Made by a program: the position numbers and the translations under genes. Shown piece by piece: positions 18,880 through 32,483 of a stretch of DNA of 64,000 bases. The DNA is from Streptomyces sp. NBC_01465 (GTDB taxonomy: Bacteria; Actinomycetota; Actinomycetes; Streptomycetales; Streptomycetaceae), in the NCBI RefSeq assembly GCF_036227325.1, contig NZ_CP109467.1, positions 744,001-808,000 of the forward strand, written 5' to 3'. The stretch's first letter is position 1. Every line of letters begins with the position of its first letter. Below the pieces are notes generated by a model. It searched no databases. It was not told the origin of the DNA and saw only the letters and a list, made by a program, of their open reading frames with translations.

Positions 18880-21375
18880 CTAGTGACCTGCGCTGTCGAC
18901 GACCGCCGACCACTCGTCGAGCAGCGCCTGGGCGGAGGCATCGTCCGGCCCTTCGGCCCACAGATGAGTGACGGCTTCCGCCGGATCGGGCAGCACCATC
19001 ACCCAGCGGCCATCCGTCTCCACCACCCGCACGCCGTCGGTCGTGTCCACGGACCGGTCGGAGGCAGCCTCCACCACGCGGCGCATGACGAGCCCCTTGA
19101 CCGCCCACGGAGTGGCAAGATCCCTGCGGAGCACATGCGCACGCGGAATCCGTGCGTCGATCTGGCTCAGGGTGAGCTGCGTACGGGCCACCAGACCGAT
19201 CAGCCTGACAAACGCGGCCGAGCCGTCGAAGACACTGCTGAACTCCGGAATGATGAAGCCGCCACGCCCGTCCCCACCGAAGATGGTCGTCTCCTCGCGG
19301 CCCACCCGGGTCAGATCGTCCGGTGACGTGGTGGTCCACTCCACCTGTGTCCCGTGATACGCCGCAACCTGCTCGGCGATCCGCGTGGTGGTGACCGGCA
19401 GCGCCACTCGCCCGCTGCGCCGCTCGGCCGCGACGAGGTCGAGCATCACGAGAAGGGCCCGGTCGTCCTCCACGATCCGCCCTCGCTCGTCCACCAGGGA
19501 CAGGCGCTCGCCCACCGGGTCGAACCGCACCCCGAACGCGGCCCGGGCCGAGGCGACGATCTCCCCGAGTCTCACCAGCCCGGATCGCCTGGTGTCGGCC
19601 GTCTCCGTCGGCCTGGACTCGTCGAGACCCGGATTGATGGTCAGCGCGTCGACGCCCAGCCGCCCCAGCAGGCTGGGCAGAACCAGACCCGCGCTGCCGT
19701 TGGACGCATCGACGACCACTTTCAGCCCGGCCTCGGCAATGCCCGTGGTGTCCACATCACGGAGCAGGGAACCGGTGTACGAGTCGAAGACGCTGGACGG
19801 GAAGTGCAGATCCCCGATCTCCCCGGGAAACGCACGCCGGTACTCCTGCCGCGCGTACACCCGGTCCAGCTTGCGCTGGCCCCCCTGCGAGAGATCGGCT
19901 CCCCGTTCGTCGAAGAACATGATGTCGACGGAGTCGGGTACACCGGGAGAGGTCCGGATCATGATTCCCCCGGCGCTGCCCCGCGCCGTCTGCTGCCGCG
20001 CCACCGGCAGGGGTACGTTCTCCAGATCGCGTACGTCGATCGCGCTCGCCTGCAGCGCCGAGATCACGGCCCGCTTCAGCGCACGCGCACCGCGCGAGTG
20101 GTCGCGCGCCGTGGTGACGGTGGACCCCTTCTTCAGCGTAGTCGCGTAGGCGCCGGCCAGCCGTACCGCCAGCTCCGGCGTGATCTCCACATTGAGGATC
20201 CCGGAGACTCCACGAGCGCCGAACAGATGCGCCTGTCCCCGGGACTCCCAGATGACGGACGTGTTGACGAAGGCGCCGGCCTCGATGGTCTTGAACGGGT
20301 AGACCCGCACATTGCCCTGAACAATCGATTCCTCGCCGACCAGGCATTCGTCGCCGATGACGGCGCCGTCCTCGATCCGGGCCGCACGCATGATGTCGGT
20401 GTTCTTGCCGATCACACAGCCACGCAGATTGCAGTGCTGACCGATGTAGACGTTGTCGTGAACCACGGCCTTGTGCAGAAAGGCCCCGCTCTTCACCACG
20501 ACGTTGGAACCGACGACCGTGTGCTCGCGGATCTCCACGTCGGCCTCGACCTTGGCGTAATCACCGATGTACAGCGGACCGCGCAGCACGGCATCCGGGT
20601 GGACCTCCGCACCCTCGGCGACCCAGACGCCCGGCGAGATCTCAAAGCCGTCGATGTCGACGTCGACCTTGCCCTCGAGAACGTCGGCCTGAGCCTTGAC
20701 GTAACTCTCGTGCGTTCCCACGTCCTCCCAGTAGCCCTCGGCGACATAGCCGTAGATCGGCTTGCCTTCCTTCATGAGCTGCGGAAAGACATCGCCGGAC
20801 CAGTCGACGGACGCATCGGCCTCGACGTAGTCGAAGACCTCGGGCTCCATGACGTAGATGCCCGTGTTCACGGTGTCCGAGAAGACCTGGCCCCAGGTGG
20901 GCTTCTCCAGGAAACGCTCGACCTTGCCATCCTCGTCGACGATGGTGATACCGAATTCCAGCGGATTAGGTACCCGTGTCAGGCAGACGGTGACGAGTCC
21001 GCCCTTTTCCTTGTGGAAAGCAATGAGATCGGTCAGATCAAAATCGGTGAGCGCATCACCGGAGATGACGAGAAAAGTGTCGTCCTTCAGCGCCTCCTCG
21101 GCGTTCTTCACGCTGCCGGCAGTGCCGAGTGGCTTCTCCTCATTGGCATAGGTGAGCTCCATCCCGAGCTCTTCGCCGTCGCCGAAGTAGTTCTTCACGA
21201 GCGAGGCGAGGAACTGCACGGTTACGACGGTCTCGTTGAGCCCATGCCGCTTGAGCAGACGCAGCACATGCTCCATGATCGGCCGATTGGCCACCGGCAG
21301 GAGCGGCTTGGGCATGCTCGAGGTCATTGGGCGAAGGCGAGTGCCTTCGCCACCAGCCATCACGACGGCTTTCAT
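18880..21375 (-). CDS. mannose-1-phosphate guanylyltransferase-like nucleotidyltransferase with degenerate phosphomannomutase domain
   Basis: The protein (831 aa) has three parts. Residues 1-235 are a nucleotidyltransferase with the intact signature [20 protein letters not shown] followed by PKPLLPV. Residues about 250-370 are a left-handed beta-helix of hexapeptide repeats. Residues about 380-831 are a phosphoglucomutase/phosphomannomutase-like region. Its active-site motifs are altered: the TASHNP loop reads RTSPGV (about 474), the DGDGDR metal loop reads DPVGER (about 620), GGEESGH reads GGDGRGG (about 702), and the C-terminal phosphate loop RxSGTEP reads LPDPAEA (about 797). The enzyme probably makes a GDP- or other NDP-sugar but not the mutase reaction. 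AGGAGG precedes the ATG by 11 nt. Confidence 0.9.
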   Translation of the reverse strand: MKAVVMAGGEGTRLRPMTSSMPKPLLPVANRPIMEHVLRLLKRHGLNETVVTVQFLASLVKNYFGDGEELGMELTYANEEKPLGTAGSVKNAEEALKDDTFLVISGDALTDFDLTDLIAFHKEKGGLVTVCLTRVPNPLEFGITIVDEDGKVERFLEKPTWGQVFSDTVNTGIYVMEPEVFDYVEADASVDWSGDVFPQLMKEGKPIYGYVAEGYWEDVGTHESYVKAQADVLEGKVDVDIDGFEISPGVWVAEGAEVHPDAVLRGPLYIGDYAKVEADVEIREHTVVGSNVVVKSGAFLHKAVVHDNVYIGQHCNLRGCVIGKNTDIMRAARIEDGAVIGDECLVGEESIVQGNVRVYPFKTIEAGAFVNTSVIWESRGQAHLFGARGVSGILNVEITPELAVRLAGAYATTLKKGSTVTTARDHSRGARALKRAVISALQASAIDVRDLENVPLPVARQQTARGSAGGIMIRTSPGVPDSVDIMFFDERGADLSQGGQRKLDRVYARQEYRRAFPGEIGDLHFPSSVFDSYTGSLLRDVDTTGIAEAGLKVVVDASNGSAGLVLPSLLGRLGVDALTINPGLDESRPTETADTRRSGLVRLGEIVASARAAFGVRFDPVGERLSLVDERGRIVEDDRALLVMLDLVAAERRSGRVALPVTTTRIAEQVAAYHGTQVEWTTTSPDDLTRVGREETTIFGGDGRGGFIIPEFSSVFDGSAAFVRLIGLVARTQLTLSQIDARIPRAHVLRRDLATPWAVKGLVMRRVVEAASDRSVDTTDGVRVVETDGRWVMVLPDPAEAVTHLWAEGPDDASAQALLDEWSAVVDSAGH

Positions 21376-21490
21376 GTCGGAAGCGTCCTCCTAGAGAGAC
21401 GACGGGGGTCAGCCGACTTCACCCGTCCTGAAGAGCCTCTCAGGCATCATGCGCACACCGGCAACACCGCACGGCACCGCATCGACGAGC

Positions 21491-22099
21491 TCAATCGGCT
21501 ACTGCGTCCGCCCTGACAAGCCGGCGGACCTGTACTACGTAGAGGATCCCTGCCCACCAATACAGAGTTGTACCCCAAATAGCGAACGCCCATCCGAAAA
21601 CTGCCCCGAGGGACGCCAGCCACCCATGACCGTCGCTGAGCAGGAGCAACGGGAAGGCATACATCAGGTTGAAGGTGGCCGCCTTGCCCAGGAAGTTCAC
21701 CTGCGGCGGCGGATAGCCGTGCCTCCGGAGGATTCCCACCATCACCAGAAGCATCAGCTCACGAGCCAATAGCGCACCGGTCAGCCAGAGTGGCAGGATG
21801 TCGCGCCAGGTCAGACCGACCAGAGTGGAGAGAATGTAGAGCCGGTCCGCAGCGGGGTCGAGAAGGCGCCCCAGGTTGCTGATCTGGTTCCACCGCCTGG
21901 CCAGCTTCCCGTCCAGGTAGTCGCTGATGCCGCTGAGCATCAGTACGAGCAATGCCCAGCCGTCACTCTTCGGCCCGCCGAACTCAGGGCGGAGAATCAG
22001 CCACAGGAAGACGGGCACGCCAAGAAGGCGAGCCATGCTGAGGATGTTGGGGATGGTGAGGACCCGGTCCGTCTGAACTCGGGTCTCCTGGACCTCCAC
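21491..22099 (-). CDS. CDP-alcohol phosphatidyltransferase (PgsA/PIS-like)
   Basis: The protein (202 aa) carries the complete CDP-alcohol phosphotransferase motif DGx2ARx8Gx3Dx3D at about residues 60-85 and about five membrane helices. It transfers a phosphatidyl group from CDP-diacylglycerol to an alcohol at the membrane; the acceptor (glycerol phosphate, inositol phosphate or other) cannot be read from sequence. By position it corresponds to mycobacterial pgsA2 (Rv1822). The GTG at 22099 is chosen because AGGAGG lies 7 nt upstream; the frame stays open into the 5S rRNA, which is not coding. Confidence 0.9.
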   Translation of the reverse strand: MEVQETRVQTDRVLTIPNILSMARLLGVPVFLWLILRPEFGGPKSDGWALLVLMLSGISDYLDGKLARRWNQISNLGRLLDPAADRLYILSTLVGLTWRDILPLWLTGALLARELMLLVMVGILRRHGYPPPQVNFLGKAATFNLMYAFPLLLLSDGHGWLASLGAVFGWAFAIWGTTLYWWAGILYVVQVRRLVRADAVAD

Positions 22100-22212
22100 C
22101 CGGGGGCCTCCTGTGAGGAACGTGCCAACGATGCCCCCTGACCTTACCCTCAGCCGCGGCCGACAGGTACACAGGGGGTTCCCACCGGCCGGCACCGGCC
22201 CCGGAACGCAGA

Positions 22213-22242
22213 AAACCCCCGCACCAAAAGGTGCGGGGGTTT
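22213..22242 (-). terminator. rrn operon terminator
   Basis: A 13-bp stem (AAACCCCCGCACC and complement) with a 4-nt loop lies 14 bp after the 5S rRNA end, and on the minus strand it is followed by TTTTC. This is a classic intrinsic terminator for the rRNA transcript. Confidence 0.9.
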
Positions 22243-22255
22243 CCCATCTAAAAGA

Positions 22256-22375
22256 AGTTCGGCGGCGTCCTACTCTCCCACAGGGTCCCCCCTGCAGTAC
22301 CATCGGCGCTGAAAGGCTTAGCTTCCGGGTTCGGAATGTAACCGGGCGTTTCCCTAACGCTATGACCACCGAAAC
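22256..22375 (-). rRNA. rrf: 5S ribosomal RNA
   Basis: On the minus strand the 120-nt segment begins GTTTCGGTGGTCATAGCG and ends GGACGCCGCCGAAC, the standard Streptomyces 5S sequence. It contains the loop B-C segment CATTCCGAACCCGGAAGC. Terminal pairing of the two ends is visible. Boundaries are within a few bases. Confidence 0.96.
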
Positions 22376-22451
22376 ACTATGAAATTGAACCACCGGATAT
22401 GGACACGGTTGTTCGTTATTTCAGAACTAACACAGTGGACGCGAGCAACTG

Positions 22452-27405
<4,954 letters not shown>

Positions 27406-27788
27406 ATGTTTTCCCGTAATCGGGATCACACATCGGAAGAGCGGAACGGTCATGTCGGAATAGGACCGACCGTTCACTGCGTCCTCGCTGTGTTGCCTTG
27501 CCTTCAGTTAAGAGACAAGGTCTTTTTCAAAGGAACCACCAACCCACCAGAGGTGGGCCGGGGTATCAACATATCTGGCGTTGACTTTTGGCACGCTGTT
27601 GAGTTCTCAAGGAACGGACGCTTCCTTTGTACTCACCCTCTCGGGCTTTCCTCCGGGCGCTTCCCATTCGGTGTTCCACCACTCTATCAGGCCTTTTCGC
27701 TCTCCCTGACCACCAATTCTGCGGACATGCAGAAGCGGAATCCGGGTTAGGATCTTGGCTTATTAGAGGCCGCCGACCCCCGACTCAA
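27406..27788 (-). promoter_or_regulatory. rrn promoter and leader region
   Basis: Reading the minus strand, TTGAGT (27783-27788) and TAATAA (27760-27765) are separated by exactly 17 bp, a strong match to the HrdB consensus. A second -10-like TAGAGT lies further downstream (around 27683-27688). The leader then contains the CCTTGAGAACTCAACAG element and CAACGCCAGATATGTTG, common in actinobacterial rrn leaders, which presumably serve antitermination and processing. No coding sequence is supported between the rRNA and crr. Confidence 0.75.
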
Positions 27789-27991
27789 AGTCGCGTTGGG
27801 GTCAGGCAGGAGTACGACAGTACAGGGTGGCAGCAGACGAGGCAAATCGTTTGTGGTGCACCCCTAGGTCCGCCAACCGGTCGCTCTCATGCGGAACCGG
27901 GACTTCTTATGACTTACCCTTCTGAACAGTACGCCGTCCTGGACAGGTAGCGACGGCGGCACACGAATCTCCACCCCCTGGGAGGCTCCCT

Positions 27992-28441
27992 ATGACCAGC
28001 GTGACGTCCCCGCTTGCCGGACGCGCCATCGGACTCGCCGCAGTGCCGGACCCCGTGTTCTCGGGCGCGATGGTGGGCCCCGGCACCGCCATCGACCCCG
28101 TACGCGAGCCGTCTGCTGCCGTGGCTCCGGTCGACGGCATCATCGTGTCCCTGCACCCGCACGCCTTTGTCGTCGTCGACAGCGAGGGGCACGGTGTGCT
28201 GACGCACCTCGGCATCGACACCGTTCAGCTCAACGGCGAGGGCTTCGAGCTGCTCGTCAACAAGGGCGACACCGTGACGCGCGGCCAGGAGATCGTCCGG
28301 TGGGACCCGGCGGCCGTCGAGGCTGCGGGCAAGTCTCCGGTGTGCCCGATCGTGGCACTCGAGGCCACCTCGGAGTCCCTCTCCGACGTTCGTGAGGACG
28401 GCGACGTCAAGGTCGACGACGTTCTGTTCGGCTGGCAGTGA
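27992..28441 (+). CDS. crr: PTS glucose-type enzyme IIA (IIACrr)
   Basis: The 149-residue cytoplasmic protein is a full-length IIA-glucose domain: SPVTSPLAG-like N-terminus, PDPVFSGAMVGPG, the phosphorylated histidine in GVLTHLGIDTVQL (residue 72), and a second conserved histidine at 57 (SLHPHAF). It accepts phosphate from HPr and gives it to IIB domains; in Streptomyces it serves N-acetylglucosamine uptake. GGGAGG precedes the ATG. It is followed 77 bp downstream by ptsI and is divergent from the rrn promoter region. Confidence 0.96.
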   Translation: MTSVTSPLAGRAIGLAAVPDPVFSGAMVGPGTAIDPVREPSAAVAPVDGIIVSLHPHAFVVVDSEGHGVLTHLGIDTVQLNGEGFELLVNKGDTVTRGQEIVRWDPAAVEAAGKSPVCPIVALEATSESLSDVREDGDVKVDDVLFGWQ

Positions 28442-28518
28442 CAACGGCGCCGTGCTGACGGCGCGTTGGACATCCACCGCGGCGAAACGGTTCGCCGCAA
28501 CAATCGGAGACGGGTGAA

Positions 28519-30189
28519 ATGCAGACAACGCTGCGAGGCGTCGGCGTGAGCCACGGTGTGGCAATCGGCGAGGTTCGGCACATGGGTACGGCGGTTCTGG
28601 AGCCGCCGGCCAAGCAGATTCCGGCGGAGGAGGCCGATCGCGAACAGGGGCGCGCTCGGCAGGCCGTGGAAGCTGTGGCAGCTGACCTGATTGCGCGCGG
28701 CAATCTGGCCGGTGGCGAGGCACAGCACGTGCTCGAGGCCCAGGCGATGATTGCCCAGGACCCGGAGCTCATGGTCGACGCCGACCGGCGGATCGCCGTC
28801 GGGTCCACCGCTGAGCGTGCGGTGTACGACGCGTTCTCCCACTACCGGGAGCTGCTGGCCGGCGCCGGTGAGTACATGGCGGGGCGCGTTGCGGACCTCG
28901 ACGACGTACGGAACCGGATCGTGGCGCGGCTGCTCGGTGTTCCGATGCCGGGCGTGCCGGACAGCGACGAGCCTTATGTGCTCATCGCGCGGGACCTCGC
29001 TCCCGCCGACACCGCTCTGCTCGACCCCGCGCTGGTGCTGGGTTTTGTGACGGAGGAGGGCGGGCCTACCAGCCACAGCGCCATTCTGGCGCGTGCGCTC
29101 GGGGTTCCCGCCGTTGTCGCTCTGCCGGGCGCCGGTGAGATCGCCGAGGGCACGGTTGTTGCCGTCGACGGCAGCACCGGGGAGATTTTCGTCGAGCCGA
29201 GCGACGAGAAGCGCGCCGAGATGGAGGCCTCCGCGGCCGCGCGGAAGGCGGCGCTTGCCGCTTCCAGCGGGCCCGGTGCCACCTCCGACGGTCACAAGGT
29301 GCCGCTGCTCGCCAACGTCGGTGGTCCGGGCGATGTGCCTGCGGCCGTGGAGGCGGGCGCCGAGGGCGTCGGGCTCTTCCGTACCGAGTTCCTGTTCCTC
29401 GACGACTCCGCCAAGGCGCCGTCGGAGGAGAAGCAGATTGCTTCGTACCGTGCGGTGCTCGAGGCCTTCCCCGAGGGCCGAGTGGTCGTGCGGGTGCTCG
29501 ATGCGGGTGCCGACAAGCCGCTGGACTTCCTGACGCCTGCCGACGAGCCCAACCCGGCTCTGGGTGTGCGCGGGCTGCGTTCGCTGCTCGAGCACCCCGA
29601 CGTGCTGCGCACTCAGCTCACCGCGCTGGCCAAGGCGGCCGAGGGGCTGCCCGTGTACCTCGAGGTCATGGCGCCGATGGTGGCCGACCGGACCGACGCC
29701 AAGGCGTTCGCCGACGCGTGCCGCGAGGCCGGGCTCCAGGCGAAGTTCGGTGCGATGGTCGAGATTCCGTCTGCCGCTCTGCGGGCGCGGTCGATCCTGC
29801 AGGAGGTCGAGTTCCTGTCCCTGGGGACCAATGACCTCGCGCAGTACGCCTTCGCCGCCGACCGCCAGGTCGGTGCGGTGTCGCGGCTGCAGGACCCGTG
29901 GCAGCCTGCGCTGCTGGACCTGATCGCGATGTCGGCCGAGGCCGCTTCGGCCGAGGGCAAGAGCTGTGGTGTGTGTGGCGAGGCCGCCTCCGACCCGCTG
30001 CTCGCCTGTGTGCTGACGGGGCTCGGTGTCACCAGCCTTTCCATGGGTGCGGCTTCGATTCCGTACGTGCGGGCGACGCTCGCCAAGTACACGCTCGCCC
30101 AGTGCGAGCGTGCCGCGGCCGCCGCCCGTGCCGCGGACTCCGCCGAAGAGGCGCGTGTCGCCGCGCAGGCGGTTCTGTCCGGCGAGTAG
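28519..30189 (+). CDS. ptsI: phosphoenolpyruvate-protein phosphotransferase (enzyme I)
   Basis: The 556-residue enzyme has the expected length. The active-site histidine is residue 186 in GGPTSHSAIL. The C-terminal PEP-binding barrel shows VGLFRTEFLF, EIPSAAL and SLGTNDLAQYAFAADR, with the catalytic cysteine in CGVCGEAASDP. It transfers phosphate from PEP to HPr. ptsH is not in this window. Co-directional with crr, it forms the general PTS operon, closed by a strong terminator. Confidence 0.97.
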   Translation: MQTTLRGVGVSHGVAIGEVRHMGTAVLEPPAKQIPAEEADREQGRARQAVEAVAADLIARGNLAGGEAQHVLEAQAMIAQDPELMVDADRRIAVGSTAERAVYDAFSHYRELLAGAGEYMAGRVADLDDVRNRIVARLLGVPMPGVPDSDEPYVLIARDLAPADTALLDPALVLGFVTEEGGPTSHSAILARALGVPAVVALPGAGEIAEGTVVAVDGSTGEIFVEPSDEKRAEMEASAAARKAALAASSGPGATSDGHKVPLLANVGGPGDVPAAVEAGAEGVGLFRTEFLFLDDSAKAPSEEKQIASYRAVLEAFPEGRVVVRVLDAGADKPLDFLTPADEPNPALGVRGLRSLLEHPDVLRTQLTALAKAAEGLPVYLEVMAPMVADRTDAKAFADACREAGLQAKFGAMVEIPSAALRARSILQEVEFLSLGTNDLAQYAFAADRQVGAVSRLQDPWQPALLDLIAMSAEAASAEGKSCGVCGEAASDPLLACVLTGLGVTSLSMGAASIPYVRATLAKYTLAQCERAAAAARAADSAEEARVAAQAVLSGE

Positions 30190-30200
30190 AGGTTGGGTCC

Positions 30201-30245
30201 GAGGGGCTTTCCACCGCGTGCGGTGGAAAGCCCCTCAGGCTTTTT
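30201..30245 (+). terminator. intrinsic terminator after ptsI
   Basis: A perfect 17-bp stem (30201-30217 with 30220-30236) is followed on the plus strand by CAGGCTTTTT, giving a typical T-tract terminator for crr-ptsI. On the other strand it lies just after the stop of the unknown 298-aa gene. Confidence 0.93.
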
Positions 30246-31141
30246 CAGTGGTGGGATTCCTCCTCGGGGAGCGGGAAGCCCGCGCAGTATTCGACGCCCG
30301 ATTCGGGCGCCACCGGTTCACCTGTCTCCGCGTCGGTGCAGTACGCGTTGAAGACCTCGCCGGCGGTGAGGGGTGCCAGGTTGCCGCGGTCGAGCTTCCA
30401 GCCGTGGACCCGGTCCGGTTGTGACGGGGCGCTCGTACGGAGTACCAGACCGCCCGGGCTCTCGATGGCGATGCCTGCCGCAAGGACCGTGAGGAATGCG
30501 GCTCCCTCCGCCTGGTCCAGCCGGGCCGGTTCTCCCGGTGGACGTTCCGCGTGGAGCACCGCCAGGAGCGGTTCGTCCTCCGTGGGGACGCTGCAGACGA
30601 GGTGGTGGATGCCGGAGCCCGCGCTGTCGAGCAGGTGCAGCAGCGTGCGGGAGGCGCGGGCGAAGGCCGACTGGCCGATGTCCTCGCCGCAGTCGGCGCA
30701 CTCCCCCAGTCCGGCCAGGAGCATCGTCGCGTACTCCCAAGTCGCCTGGTTCACCGCTTCGTTGATGAGCTCGGGGACGAGCCGTTCGATGGGCTGGCCG
30801 CTGTACGGGACGGAGGCGCCGGCCGCCGCGATGTCCGCCGTGTAGCGCGTGCGGCTGTCGGCCGAGTCCGGGTCGAGTCCGGAGGCCTCGCAGAAGTCCT
30901 CGTACTCCTCGGGGTCGAAGAGGGCGACCGTGGTGTGGACGCCTTGTGAGGTCAGGGCCCTGAGCAGGGCGTCGACCTGACGCAGATAGGTCGGGTGGTC
31001 GTCGAAGGCGAAGGTGGCGTACCGCCTCATCTCCGCGAAGTCCTGTTCGTCCGCGAGCAGACCCACCGTGCTCGGCGCTTCACGCCGCAGTGCGCGCCGC
31101 ATGGACCTGGATTGTTGTGTCGTGGTGCCGGTCTGCGCCAT
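30245..31141 (-). CDS. hypothetical protein (298 aa)
   Basis: The cytoplasmic protein opens with a polar, arginine-rich tail. It then shows FAFDDHPTYLRQVDALLRAL and VHTTVALFDPEEYEDFC, resembling a small alpha/beta domain, a single CxxC (ECADCGE) and a C-terminal half with VHGWKLDRGNLAPLTAGEVF and YCTDAETGEPVAPESG. I do not recognise a family with a known function. The ATG has GGGGGAG upstream and follows the MFS gene by 21 bp on the same strand, suggesting one operon. It may be a conserved Streptomyces protein. Confidence 0.78.
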   Translation of the reverse strand: MAQTGTTTQQSRSMRRALRREAPSTVGLLADEQDFAEMRRYATFAFDDHPTYLRQVDALLRALTSQGVHTTVALFDPEEYEDFCEASGLDPDSADSRTRYTADIAAAGASVPYSGQPIERLVPELINEAVNQATWEYATMLLAGLGECADCGEDIGQSAFARASRTLLHLLDSAGSGIHHLVCSVPTEDEPLLAVLHAERPPGEPARLDQAEGAAFLTVLAAGIAIESPGGLVLRTSAPSQPDRVHGWKLDRGNLAPLTAGEVFNAYCTDAETGEPVAPESGVEYCAGFPLPEEESHH

Positions 31142-31162
31142 GTCTCCCCCTGGGCGGTGCGA

Positions 31163-32437
31163 TCAATGCTCACTCACCGTAACCGGCACCACTGACAGTG
31201 AGGGTCGCGGAAGGCGGTTGCGTACGAGACGGCGCTGGGCCGCGACGGTCGCGACCACGCCCGCGCCCAGCAGTGGCCACGCGAAGGGGCCTGCGGCGAT
31301 CACTGCCGTGACCAGGAGCGGGCCGCCGCTGCGCTGCGCCGAGGAGGACAGGCCGTGGACTCCGAGATAGGCGCCCTGCGCGTCGTCGGCGGCGAGTGCC
31401 ACGGAGAGTTCCCACGAGGCGATGGAGTGGAGGATCTCCGCGAAGGTGAAGGCGACGGCCGCGCAGACGAGGGCGGCGATCGCCAGTCCGGTGCCGCCCG
31501 CGACCGATGCCGTCATGGCGGCGCAGCCGACGACGAAGCAGGCGACGAGCGGGAGCAGGAGGGCGCGGGCCTTCTCCGGTGTGCCGCCGAAGCGGGACAG
31601 CGGGACCTGGCAGAGGACGACGAGTACGCAGTTGAGGACCATGAGGAGCGGGATCAGGCCGTGCGGGACGTCCGTGGTGTGGACGATCCACAGGGGGACG
31701 CCGACCTGGAGTACGGCGTCGTCGAGGAAGAGTGCCGACTCCGTGGCCGTGAAGAGGAGGAATGTCCGGTCGCGCCAGGGGTTGGACGGCGCGGTGGCCG
31801 GGGCCGTCCGTGAGGAGTCGGCCACGACCCGGGAGGGGGAGGGCGGTTCGGCGCAGCGGAGCGTGAGCACGGCTGCGGCGATGAAGCTGAGCACGTTGCC
31901 GACGAGCAGGGACTGGTAGGCGTGGAGGGTGCCGACGGCGATGGCGCCGGCTCCGGCCAGGCCGCCGATGGCCCAGCCCGCGTTGGAGACGGTGCGCTGT
32001 ACCGCCTGGAAGCGGGTGCGGTCCGGTCCTGCGATCCGGGCGGCGTACAGCTTGGTGAGAACGTTGGCGCCGCGGTCGGCGAGGCTGGCGAGGGCGGAGT
32101 AGAGGAGGAGCAGGGAGAAGGATTCCGTGGTGAGCAGGGCCAACAGGGCCACGGCCTGCAGGAGTTGGGCACCGATGAGGACGCGGGTGACGGGGAACCG
32201 GTCGGCGAGGTGTCCTGCGAGGGGGGCTCCCGCGATGCCGGCGGCTCCCGAGATGCCCATGAGCAGGCCGACCTGGGTGACGGAGAGGCCGGTCACCAGG
32301 GTGAAGTAGAGGGCGGCCGCGCCCATCCAGAGGCCGGTGCCCGCCTTGTTGATCAGCGCGATCCACAGCATGCGGCGGCCGTCGCGGCCTCCTGGTATCC
32401 CTGCGTACAGCGCGGCCCGGCGACGGCTGAAACTCAC
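31163..32437 (-). CDS. MFS transporter (likely drug/metabolite exporter)
   Basis: The 424-residue protein has about twelve hydrophobic helices. The MFS A-motif-like loop GHLADRFPVTRVLIGAQ lies between helices 2 and 3, preceded by GLLMGISGAAGIAG. It is probably a proton-coupled exporter with unknown substrate. The GTG at 32437 follows an AGGGGGA ribosome binding site; an upstream start would run into the divergent promoter. It is divergent from a MocR regulator 46 bp away, which probably controls it. Confidence 0.88.
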   Translation of the reverse strand: MSFSRRRAALYAGIPGGRDGRRMLWIALINKAGTGLWMGAAALYFTLVTGLSVTQVGLLMGISGAAGIAGAPLAGHLADRFPVTRVLIGAQLLQAVALLALLTTESFSLLLLYSALASLADRGANVLTKLYAARIAGPDRTRFQAVQRTVSNAGWAIGGLAGAGAIAVGTLHAYQSLLVGNVLSFIAAAVLTLRCAEPPSPSRVVADSSRTAPATAPSNPWRDRTFLLFTATESALFLDDAVLQVGVPLWIVHTTDVPHGLIPLLMVLNCVLVVLCQVPLSRFGGTPEKARALLLPLVACFVVGCAAMTASVAGGTGLAIAALVCAAVAFTFAEILHSIASWELSVALAADDAQGAYLGVHGLSSSAQRSGGPLLVTAVIAAGPFAWPLLGAGVVATVAAQRRLVRNRLPRPSLSVVPVTVSEH

Positions 32438-32446
32438 TGATCCCCC

Positions 32447-32474
32447 TTGACTTGCATCTTTGTATCGGTACATA
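32447..32474 (+). promoter_or_regulatory. candidate promoter and operator for mocR-like gene
   Basis: TTGACT (32447-32452) and TACATA (32469-32474) are 16 bp apart. A dyad with arms TGTA/TACA (32461-32472) overlaps the -10. The predicted transcription start falls about 7-10 nt later, at or next to the GTG at 32484, so the mRNA may be leaderless. The dyad is a reasonable autoregulatory operator. Confidence 0.55.
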
Positions 32475-32483
32475 CTTTGCTAC

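Noticed and set aside
27800..27991. DasR (dre) site before crr
   Set aside because: Only partial resemblance (GTCCTGGACAGG) without the expected TGGTCTAGACCA core; not strong enough to report.
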